A program made the position numbers and the translations under genes. From positions 1-50,846 of the forward strand of contig QAKZ01000030.1 of NCBI GenBank assembly GCA_003150175.1: a DNA stretch of 50,846 nucleotides, given 5' to 3'. The stretch is from Coriobacteriia bacterium. GTDB lineage: Bacteria > Actinomycetota > Coriobacteriia > Coriobacteriales > Atopobiaceae. Under the pieces are notes generated by a model. That model was not told the origin of the DNA, did no database searches, and was given only the letters and a program-made list of their open reading frames with translations. Within the stretch, counting starts at the first letter, position 1. Each line of letters starts with the position of its first letter. Shown here piece after piece: positions 15,726 to 22,743 of the stretch.

Positions 15726-17108
15726 CTACTGGCGCCGGTGCCTGCGGCGAAGCTCCGCCCTTCTTGCCAAGAAGTCCGCGGAGCTCAGATGCACGCCCTC
15801 CTCGTGGAGGTGGCGGCGCTCCTCGCGCAGCTCCTCGGCGACCTCGTGCGCGTGGACGTGGTGCTCGTGGACGATCTCGCGCAGGTCGTGGGGGTGCTCC
15901 ATGACCTCGTGGACGGCGTCGACGGGGTGCGCCGCGACGGCGCGGACGGAGAGGCTCGTGATTATGGGGATCACGAGTACGGTGAGGGCGCCCGCGCACA
16001 CGAGCACGCTCGCCATCTGCTCGTCCATGGCGCCGCAGGCGGCCGCCGCCTCGGTGAGGGCCACGATGAGCGGCAGGGCCATCGTGCAGTACAGCGACGC
16101 CGAGATCTTCTCGCCGAGCGGCATGGTGCGCGTCTCGGGAGCGAGGGCGAGCGAGGCCAGCAGCGGCAACGCGCGGATGAGCAGCAGAAGCGCCACGAAC
16201 CCGACGAGCAGGCCGGGCCGCTCGCCGACGGCGGCGAGCTCGATGCCGATGCCGGAGTACACAAAGAAGACCGGGACAAACAGGCCGTTGCCGAGCGCCT
16301 CGACCTTGTCCATGAGGAGGTGGCCGTGCTCGGCGGGCGCCACGTGGCGAAGGATGAAGCCTGCGGCGAACGCGGCGAGCACGGCGTCGAGGTCGAGCAC
16401 CGCCGCGATCGCGAGCAGCGCGCAAAGAAGGGCGACGACGGCGCGCAGCGTGGGCTGCGAGCTGCTCTCGGCGTTCTCGTGCAGGAAGCGCGAGAGGCGC
16501 GAGCCCATCTCGGCCGCCCAGCGGCCGCGCGAGGCGACGAAGACGCAGAACGCGACGAAGCCGACGAGCACGGCGACGTTCGCGCCGAGGCTGCGGCTGG
16601 GGGAGAGGAGCAAAGACATCGCCACGACGGGCAGGATCTCGCCCATGGCGCCGTAGGACTCGATGACCTCTCCGACGCTCGTGCCGCCCAGCTCGCGGTC
16701 GCGCATGATGGGCACGAGGGTGCCGTAGGCCGTGGTGGTCAGCGCGATGGAGAACGCGGCCACGCCCGTCTGGTCGAGCCCGAGCCCGAGCGCGGGCGTA
16801 AGCAGTAGCGCCGCGCCGAACGAGACCGCCCAGCACAGCGCGGCGTGGCGGCCCATGGAGCCCGTGAGCTCGCGAAGGTCGAGCTCGTAGCCGGCCATGA
16901 GGAAGAGCAGGCCCATGCCGAGGCGACCCACCAGGTCGAGCCCTGGGGTGGCGTGGACGACGCCCAGGCAGCCCGGGCCGAGAACGACGCCGGCCACGAC
17001 GAAAAAGACGACCTCGGGCACGGGGCGGCCCGGAATCAAGCTCGCGACGAACGAGCAGAGCACGACGGCAGCCGTCATGGCGGCGAGCATACAGAGGTTG
17101 GCGACCAA
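15726..17108 (-). CDS. Kef-type cation:proton antiporter with His-rich tail
   Basis: A 460-residue CPA2-family (Na_H_Exchanger) membrane protein with about 12 helices, likely exchanging Na+ or K+ for H+ across the cytoplasmic membrane. Family-like stretches are VVLGPGCLGVV, LLFLMAGYELD and FVPVFFVYSGIGIEL. There is no TrkA-N domain. After the last helix comes a hydrophilic tail of about 75 residues with many His (for example HEHHVHAHE), which might bind metal or sense pH. The start is a TTG with GGGAGG 6-7 bases upstream. The gene is divergent from yebC. Confidence 0.88.
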   Translation of the reverse strand: MVANLCMLAAMTAAVVLCSFVASLIPGRPVPEVVFFVVAGVVLGPGCLGVVHATPGLDLVGRLGMGLLFLMAGYELDLRELTGSMGRHAALCWAVSFGAALLLTPALGLGLDQTGVAAFSIALTTTAYGTLVPIMRDRELGGTSVGEVIESYGAMGEILPVVAMSLLLSPSRSLGANVAVLVGFVAFCVFVASRGRWAAEMGSRLSRFLHENAESSSQPTLRAVVALLCALLAIAAVLDLDAVLAAFAAGFILRHVAPAEHGHLLMDKVEALGNGLFVPVFFVYSGIGIELAAVGERPGLLVGFVALLLLIRALPLLASLALAPETRTMPLGEKISASLYCTMALPLIVALTEAAAACGAMDEQMASVLVCAGALTVLVIPIITSLSVRAVAAHPVDAVHEVMEHPHDLREIVHEHHVHAHEVAEELREERRHLHEEGVHLSSADFLARRAELRRRHRRQ

Positions 17109-17217
17109 AATAGACCTCCCGGCGCTTGGGTGCGGACCGTGTACACATACCCTAAAGGCGTGCCCTCGGCGTCGGCGATTTACAATTTGCAGGTATTGTC
17201 ACGACTTCAACAGACAC

Positions 17218-17245
17218 TTTACACGCAGGCTTACTTTCCTATAGC
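17218..17245 (+). promoter_or_regulatory. Candidate yebC promoter
   Basis: TTTACA (17218-17223) and TATAGC (17240-17245) with a 16-bp spacer, about 55 bases before the yebC start. The match to the sigma-70 consensus is moderate. Confidence 0.4.
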
Positions 17246-17301
17246 ATGTGAATGTTTCATGCCGTGCGCGGCAATCGTGCCGCAAACCAAAGGAGATGTG
17301 C

Positions 17302-18102
17302 ATGTCCGGACACTCTAAGTGGGCTACCACTAAGCACAAGAAGGCCGCGATCGACGCCAAGCGCTCCGCGCTCTTCTCCAAGCTTTCCCGCAACATCACC
17401 GTTGCCGCCAAGCTCGGTGGCGACCCGCTCCCCGAGAACAACGCGTCGCTCGCCGCCGCCGTCGCCCGCGCGCGCATGGTCTCCATGCCCAACGCGAAGA
17501 TCAAGGCCGCCATCGACAAGGCCTTCGGCGCCGGCGCCGACGCCGCCGTCTACTCCGAGATCACCTACGAGGGCTACGGCCCCGCGGGCATCGCGGTCTA
17601 CGTCGACTGCCTGACCGACAACAAGAACCGCACCGCCGCCGACGTCCGTTCCGCCTTCACCCACGCGGGCGGCTCGCTGGGCACCGCCGGCTCCGTCGCT
17701 TTCCAGTTCGAGCGCAAGGGCTCCATCGCCGTCGAGAAGGTCATCCACTCCGACGAGAAGAAGGTCGCCGACCGCGAGAACGCCGTCGACGAGGACGAGT
17801 TCATGATGGCCGTCGCCGAGGCCGGCGGCGAGGACTACGAGGACGCCGGCGAGGAGTGGATCGTCTGGACCGCCTACGACAAGATGCAGGACGTCCAGAA
17901 GGGTCTCGAGGCCCAGGGCATCGAGGTCAAGGGCTCCGAGCTCACCATGGTCCCGACCACGCCGACCGATGTCTCCGTCGCCGACGCAAAGAAGGTCCAG
18001 CGCCTCGTCGACCGCCTCGACGAGCTGGAGGACGTCCAGAACGTCTACCACACGATGAACATCACCGACGAGATCGCCGAGGCCCTCGCCGAGGACGAGT
18101 AA
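17302..18102 (+). CDS. yebC: YebC/TACO1-family protein
   Basis: A 266-residue YebC with the family start SGHSKWATTKHKK and the inner signatures GGSLGTAGSVAF and ITYEGYGPAG. The family has been described both as DNA-binding regulators (PmpR) and as translation factors that help ribosomes past difficult peptide stretches; which applies here is unknown. ATG 17302 has AAGGAG 6 bases upstream; a GTG at 17248 is too far upstream to match the family start. It is monocistronic, ending at a strong terminator. Confidence 0.95.
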   Translation: MSGHSKWATTKHKKAAIDAKRSALFSKLSRNITVAAKLGGDPLPENNASLAAAVARARMVSMPNAKIKAAIDKAFGAGADAAVYSEITYEGYGPAGIAVYVDCLTDNKNRTAADVRSAFTHAGGSLGTAGSVAFQFERKGSIAVEKVIHSDEKKVADRENAVDEDEFMMAVAEAGGEDYEDAGEEWIVWTAYDKMQDVQKGLEAQGIEVKGSELTMVPTTPTDVSVADAKKVQRLVDRLDELEDVQNVYHTMNITDEIAEALAEDE

Positions 18103-18131
18103 TCGCGCCGTCCACATCGTCGCTGTGCGCG

Positions 18132-18167
18132 CAGGCGCCCGGATTCGTTTCCGGGCGCCTGTTTTTT
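18132..18167 (+). terminator. Terminator after yebC
   Basis: An 11-bp GC stem (CAGGCGCCCGG with CCGGGCGCCTG), an 8-base loop and a run of six T. Confidence 0.9.
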
Positions 18168-18287
18168 GCGGCGCGGTGCAACAGGGGGCGCGTAAAAACC
18201 ATCCGCCCGCGGGGAACGCCGACCTGGGGCAGGGACGGGTTTTCCGCGGCGCCTCGGATACTTCGCTGCCGTTCCCGGCCCGGCGTC

Positions 18288-18554
18288 TTACTCGACGGTG
18301 CCGTAGACGCCGCCCCAGCCGTGGCCGGAGAGGATGGAGTTCAGCTGGTCGCACAGCTGCGTGCGCGTGAAGGTGCGGGAGGGGAGCAGGTCCACCACCT
18401 CGGCGAGGTCATCGCACAGGTCGAAGGCGTCCGAGCTCATGAGCACATCGATCTTGCTCGCCGTGGCTTGGCTGGAGATCCCGGGGCGGAACACCGCGTC
18501 CACCAGGCGCTGGAGCTCGCCGTAGTCCTCGGAGCGAACCTCGAACATGTCCAT
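18288..18554 (-). CDS. Small conserved-looking protein of unknown function
   Basis: An 88-residue acidic protein with no recognised domain, signal peptide or membrane helix. It starts with MDMFEVRSEDYGEL, with AAAGG 9 bases before the ATG. Codon use is like that of neighbouring real genes, which supports coding. It is divergent from the aspartate aminotransferase gene with about 85 bases between the starts, so the promoters share that space. No function can be assigned. Confidence 0.65.
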   Translation of the reverse strand: MDMFEVRSEDYGELQRLVDAVFRPGISSQATASKIDVLMSSDAFDLCDDLAEVVDLLPSRTFTRTQLCDQLNSILSGHGWGGVYGTVE

Positions 18555-18638
18555 TTGGGTACCTTTCGTTCGCCGTCGCGCGCGTCAGCGCCGCGCTAAT
18601 ACTATACTCAGCGCGGCCACCGACGAAGGAGGACTTCC

Positions 18639-19922
18639 ATGCCCAACATGTACGAGGCAATGACCGATTCCGAGCTCGACGCGGCGATCGCCGACCTCGA
18701 GGCCCAGGCCGACGAGGTGCGCGCCCTCGGCCTCAAGCTCGATATGGCCCGCGGCAAGCCGAGCCCCGAGCAGACCGCGCTCTCGCGCCCGATGCTCGAT
18801 CTGCTGACCTCCGAGACCGACCTCACCGATGAGGGCGTCGCGGTGGACAACTACGGCCTGCCCGACGGCATCCCCTCCGCGCGCAAGCTCGCCGCCCAGA
18901 TCCTCGGCGTCGACCCCGCCAACGTCGTCGTCAACGGCTCCTCCAGCCTGAACCTCATGCATGACCTCGTGTGCCGCGCCTACACCCACGGCATCGACGG
19001 CAACGAGCCCTGGTGCCGTCAGGGCGAGGTCAAGTTCCTCTGCCCCGCGCCCGGCTACGACCGCCACTTCACCGTCACGGCGAGCTACGGCATCAAGAAC
19101 ATCCCCGTCCCCATGACCCCCGACGGCCCGGACATGGACGTCGTCCGCGAGTACGTCGAGAACGATCCGCAGGTCAAGGGCATCTGGTGCGTGCCGATGT
19201 ACGCCAACCCGACGGGCATCACCTACTCCGACGAGACCGTGCGCGCCTTCGGCGCCCTAAAGCCTGCTGCGCCCGACTTCCGCATCTTCTGGGACAACGC
19301 CTACTGCGTCCACACCTTTGAGGGGGAGGGCGACCACCTGCTCAACATCTTCGACGCCGTCCACGAGGCGGGCAACAAGAACCTCGTCTACGAGTTCGGC
19401 TCCACCGCAAAGGTCACCTTCCCAAGCTCCGGCATCGCGTTCGTGACCGCCGACCCCGACGACATGGCCCAGATCCGCGCGGCCTTCTCGACGATGCGCG
19501 TCAGCCCCGAGAAGATCGGCCAGCTCGCCCACGTCAAGTTCCTCAAGGACCTCGACGGCGTCCGCGCCCACATGAAGAGGCACGCGGCCATTGTCGGCCC
19601 GCGTTTCGCGCTCGTGCAGCAGAAGCTCAATGAGGGCCTCGGCGGCACCGGCGTGGCCACCTGGACGGATCCCAAGGGCGGCTACTTCGTGAGCTTCGAC
19701 GGCCCCGAGGGCTCCGCCAAGGCGATCGTCGCCCTCATGGCCGACCTCGGCGTCAAGCTCACCGGCGCCGGCGCGACCTGGCCCTACGGCGAGGACCCCA
19801 AGGACACGAACATCCGCATCGCGCCGACCTTCCCCTCCCTCGAGGAGCTTGGCCAGGCGCTCGATGTCTTCGTCGTCGCGGTCAAGCTCGTGAGCGCCCG
19901 TCTTGCCAAGGCGGCGCGCTAA
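18639..19922 (+). CDS. Aspartate aminotransferase, Rv3722c-like (PF12897 type)
   Basis: A 427-residue PLP-dependent fold-type I aminotransferase. Sequence features match the group of Mycobacterium Rv3722c, a main aspartate aminotransferase: LDMARGKPSPEQ near the N-terminus, YANPTGITYS, FWDNAYCVH, and the PLP lysine in EFGSTAKVTFPSSG. It would move the amino group between glutamate and oxaloacetate for aspartate synthesis. GAAGGAGG precedes the ATG. A TATACT at 18603-18608 may be the -10, but no clear -35 is seen. A terminator follows. The substrate is inferred from the family. Confidence 0.88.
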   Translation: MPNMYEAMTDSELDAAIADLEAQADEVRALGLKLDMARGKPSPEQTALSRPMLDLLTSETDLTDEGVAVDNYGLPDGIPSARKLAAQILGVDPANVVVNGSSSLNLMHDLVCRAYTHGIDGNEPWCRQGEVKFLCPAPGYDRHFTVTASYGIKNIPVPMTPDGPDMDVVREYVENDPQVKGIWCVPMYANPTGITYSDETVRAFGALKPAAPDFRIFWDNAYCVHTFEGEGDHLLNIFDAVHEAGNKNLVYEFGSTAKVTFPSSGIAFVTADPDDMAQIRAAFSTMRVSPEKIGQLAHVKFLKDLDGVRAHMKRHAAIVGPRFALVQQKLNEGLGGTGVATWTDPKGGYFVSFDGPEGSAKAIVALMADLGVKLTGAGATWPYGEDPKDTNIRIAPTFPSLEELGQALDVFVVAVKLVSARLAKAAR

Positions 19923-19983
19923 GCCGCTGGTCGGCAGGCCTGCCGGGCGCGAGCACCGCGTTTTCCGCTTTTTTGCGCACACC

Positions 19984-20015
19984 AGAGCCCTTCCCGGCAT
20001 GGGAAGGGCTCTTTT
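19984..20015 (+). terminator. Terminator after the aspartate aminotransferase gene
   Basis: A perfect 12-bp stem (AGAGCCCTTCCC, loop GGCAT, GGGAAGGGCTCT) followed by TTT. Confidence 0.88.
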
Positions 20016-20081
20016 GCCATAATCTATAAACTTGTGGGCTAATCGCCCCCTTTGGGCAAACGACGAGAAAGGCGCCATCGC

Positions 20082-20933
20082 ATGGCGAACAAGAGCACCA
20101 AGAAGAGCACGAACAAGAGCAGCAACATCGGCCCCGCCGGCAAGGTCGTCATCGTCCTTTTCGCGGTCCTGATGGCGCTCTCGCTCATGCTCCCGTCGCT
20201 CCAGGCGATCTTCTCGTCGAGCAAGAGCGACGACTCCTCCTCGGCTCAGCAGTCGAGCAGCTCGTCCTCCGATAGCTCGCAGGACTCCTCGAGCGCCTCC
20301 GACTCCGGCACCAACTCCAACATCGCCAAGGCCGACGACAAGTACGGTGAGGCCGTGAAGTCGCTGGAAGAGAAGTACACCTCCGACTCCCAGAACCTCG
20401 CCACCCTGCTCAACCTCGGCAAGGATTACATGACCTGGGGCACCTACGTGCGCTACTACGGCACCACCGACGCCGACACGACCCACGCGAACGACCTTTT
20501 GGGCAAGGCGGTCAAGTACTACGACGAGTACCTCGCGCTCAAGGACTCCAACGCCGTCCGCGTGGACAAGGCCCTGTGCGCCTACTACCAGCAGGACGGG
20601 ACCTCTGCGCTCCAGCAGATGAAGGACCTCACCGCCTCCGCGCCCGACTACGGCCCTGCCTGGGCCAACCTCGGCATGCTCTACGAGGCCTCCGGCGACA
20701 ACGACTCCGCCAAGGCCGCCTACGCCAAGGCGCAGCAGACCGACCCCGACGACGAGTACGGCGCGAAGTCCTACGCGACCCAGCGCCTGCAGTCCATGGA
20801 GTCCGCGCAGAACAGCTCCTCGTCCGCCGACGGCTCCTCTGCCGACGGCTCCACGTCAACCACCGGCTCGTCCCAGACGGGCGCCCAGGGCCTTTCCGAC
20901 ACCTTGGGCAACCTCTCGGGCACGGGCCTTTAG
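20082..20933 (+). CDS. Membrane-anchored TPR protein
   Basis: A 283-residue protein with a Lys-rich N-terminus, one membrane helix (about residues 19-42), a Ser/Asp-rich linker (about 47-85) and a TPR-like helical domain (about 90-240, with TPR patterns such as PAWANLGMLYEASGDNDSA), then a Ser/Thr/Gly-rich tail. It is probably an extracytoplasmic scaffold held at the membrane. ATG 20082 has GAAAGG upstream; a TTG at 20052 is less likely. It is first in a run with the STAS, TatA/B and TatC genes (gaps of 23, 18 and 5 bases), so a link to protein export is possible but unproven. Confidence 0.82.
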   Translation: MANKSTKKSTNKSSNIGPAGKVVIVLFAVLMALSLMLPSLQAIFSSSKSDDSSSAQQSSSSSSDSSQDSSSASDSGTNSNIAKADDKYGEAVKSLEEKYTSDSQNLATLLNLGKDYMTWGTYVRYYGTTDADTTHANDLLGKAVKYYDEYLALKDSNAVRVDKALCAYYQQDGTSALQQMKDLTASAPDYGPAWANLGMLYEASGDNDSAKAAYAKAQQTDPDDEYGAKSYATQRLQSMESAQNSSSSADGSSADGSTSTTGSSQTGAQGLSDTLGNLSGTGL

Positions 20934-20956
20934 CCCTGAGGCATAAGGAGAAAACC

Positions 20957-21262
20957 ATGAGCCTTTCCATCAACACCAGCGACGACGCGGCGAAGGTCCT
21001 CGTCGAGGGTGAGGTCGACGTCTCGAACGCCGACCAGCTCCGCAGCGCCGTCGACGCCGCGCTCGCGGGCTCCGCGCCCGAGGTCACCATCGACCTCGCG
21101 CAGGTGCCCTACATCGACTCGACCGGCATCGGCGTCCTGGTGGGCGCCGCCCACCGCGCGCAGGAGGCCGGCAAGCAGCTCGTCGTCGCGAGCCCCCAGA
21201 AGAACGTGGCGCGCGTGCTCGGCCTGCTCGGCGTCGCCGACGACCTCAACATCAGGCAGTAG
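20957..21262 (+). CDS. STAS-domain anti-sigma factor antagonist
   Basis: A 101-residue single STAS domain of the SpoIIAA/RsbV type. The phosphorylation loop is intact (YIDSTGIGVLVGA), and its Ser would be phosphorylated by a partner kinase anti-sigma factor. No kinase or sigma gene is adjacent, so the partner is encoded elsewhere. SD AAGGAG precedes the ATG. It lies between the TPR gene and tatA/B in one apparent operon. Confidence 0.92.
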   Translation: MSLSINTSDDAAKVLVEGEVDVSNADQLRSAVDAALAGSAPEVTIDLAQVPYIDSTGIGVLVGAAHRAQEAGKQLVVASPQKNVARVLGLLGVADDLNIRQ

Positions 21263-21280
21263 ACGAAGGGACCCTTACCA

Positions 21281-21823
21281 GTGTTTGGCATCGGAGAAAC
21301 AGAGCTCGTACTCATCCTGCTCTTCGCGTTCATGATCTTTGGCCCCGACAAGCTGCCCGGCATGGGCAAGACCCTGGGCCGCGCCCTGCGCCAGTTCAGG
21401 AACGCGCAGGAGGGCTTCACGCAGGTCGTCCAGACCGAGATCGTCGATCCTGCCACCGAGGCGATGAGCGACAAGAAGCCCAACCGCAAGCGCGAGGAGT
21501 TCGACGAGGACGCCGACATCGAGGACGGCGCGCCCGCGCCCAAGCGCGCCGAGACCTTCGCTGAGCGCAAGAAGCGCCTCGAGGCCGAGCGCAAGGCCAA
21601 GGAGGCCGCCGAGAAGGAGGCGGCCGAGAAGGCCGCGGCCGACGACGACGCGGACGCAGATGCGGATTCCGCCGCGGCAGGCGCCGCGGACGCCCCCTCC
21701 GAGCCGGCCGAGCCCGAGGCTCCCAAGAAGCCCTCCGTCGCCGATCTCTACACCATGAAGCGCCCCTCCAAGGAGACCTCCGAGGCCGACGCGACTGATT
21801 CCACCACCGAGAAGGAGGCCTAA
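21281..21823 (+). CDS. Twin-arginine translocase TatA/TatB-like subunit
   Basis: A 180-residue protein with a short N-terminal membrane helix (MFGIGETELVLILLFAFM), the FGP hinge and an amphipathic helix (KLPGMGKTLGRALRQF), then a long charged Ala/Glu/Lys tail with coiled-coil character (about 95-135). The FGP hinge and the long tail are TatB-like, but with a single TatA-type gene here it may serve both roles. The start is GTG with GAAGGGA upstream. tatC follows after 5 bases. Confidence 0.9.
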   Translation: MFGIGETELVLILLFAFMIFGPDKLPGMGKTLGRALRQFRNAQEGFTQVVQTEIVDPATEAMSDKKPNRKREEFDEDADIEDGAPAPKRAETFAERKKRLEAERKAKEAAEKEAAEKAAADDDADADADSAAAGAADAPSEPAEPEAPKKPSVADLYTMKRPSKETSEADATDSTTEKEA

Positions 21824-21828
21824 GCCCC

Positions 21829-22617
21829 ATGCCTATCGGTCCCGCACGTATGCCCCTGTTCGACCACCTCGGCGAGCTTCGCCGAAGGGTCACCATCATC
21901 GTCGTCTCCATCGCGGTCTGCGCGGTCATCGTCTACTTCGCGACGCCGACCCTCATCGAGATGATGATGGACCAGATCCGCGACGCGATGCGCGGCGGCC
22001 AGCTCACGGTCCTCACCGCGCTGGGCGGCTTCACCATCCGATTCAAGGTGGCGTGCTTCTTCTCGGTCATCATCTGCACGCCGATCGTCATCTGGGAGAT
22101 CATGGGCTTCTTTCTCCCGGCGCTGAAGCCCAGCGAGCGCAAGTGGGTCATCCCCACCGTCGCCGCCATGGTCGGGCTCTTCTTCCTCGGCATGATCTTC
22201 TGCTACTTCGTCATCCAGCCCGCCGCCTTCGGCTGGCTGCTCGAACAGACCTTCGAGTTCGCGAACTCCATCGCGGACGCCGAGGACTACCTGAACATCT
22301 ATATGATGCTCGAGATCGGCTTCGGCATCGCGTTCCAGCTGCCGCTCGTGATCTTCTACCTCACGATCCTGCACCTGGTGCCCTACGCCACCCTGCGCGG
22401 CCAGTGGCGCTTCGTCTATGTGGGCCTCATGGCGCTGTCGGCCATCGTCACCCCCGACGCGAGCCCCGTGACCATGGTCCTCATGTTCGCCGCGCTCATC
22501 GGGCTGTACGAGGTCGCCCTTGCCGTCGCACGCTACGTGCTCATCGCCCGCGACGGCAAGGCATCGCTCAAGTGGACGCGCGAGGACTACGAGCAGCACG
22601 CCTTCGAAGAGGAATAA
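21829..22617 (+). CDS. tatC: Twin-arginine translocase TatC
   Basis: A 262-residue polytopic membrane protein with six predicted helices that recognises twin-arginine signal peptides of folded exported proteins. Family features are MPLFDHLGELRRR at the N-terminus, FYLTILHLVPYATLRGQWR and SAIVTPDASPVTM. It is complete, last in the TPR-STAS-tatA/B-tatC run, and followed by a long hairpin. Confidence 0.96.
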   Translation: MPIGPARMPLFDHLGELRRRVTIIVVSIAVCAVIVYFATPTLIEMMMDQIRDAMRGGQLTVLTALGGFTIRFKVACFFSVIICTPIVIWEIMGFFLPALKPSERKWVIPTVAAMVGLFFLGMIFCYFVIQPAAFGWLLEQTFEFANSIADAEDYLNIYMMLEIGFGIAFQLPLVIFYLTILHLVPYATLRGQWRFVYVGLMALSAIVTPDASPVTMVLMFAALIGLYEVALAVARYVLIARDGKASLKWTREDYEQHAFEEE

Positions 22618-22636
22618 GCAATCCGTACAAACCATG

Positions 22637-22666
22637 ACGGGCGGCAAGGGAGACCTTGCCGCCCGT
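22637..22666 (+). terminator. Long hairpin after tatC
   Basis: A perfect 13-bp GC-rich stem (ACGGGCGGCAAGG, loop GAGA, CCTTGCCGCCCGT). No T run follows, only TAACTTCTCTATAT, so termination may be partial or factor-assisted. The right arm contains the -35 of the topA promoter. Confidence 0.6.
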
Positions 22667-22683
22667 TAACTTCTCTATATAAT
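22656..22683 (+). promoter_or_regulatory. topA promoter
   Basis: TTGCCG (22656-22661) and a perfect TATAAT (22678-22683), 16-bp spacer, about 60 bases before the topA start. The -35 lies in the right arm of the tatC hairpin. Confidence 0.6.
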
Positions 22684-22743
22684 GTGCGCACGGGAGCGCC
22701 CCGCCGCGGACGCAAAGGCACCACAGATAGTTAGGATCCACCC

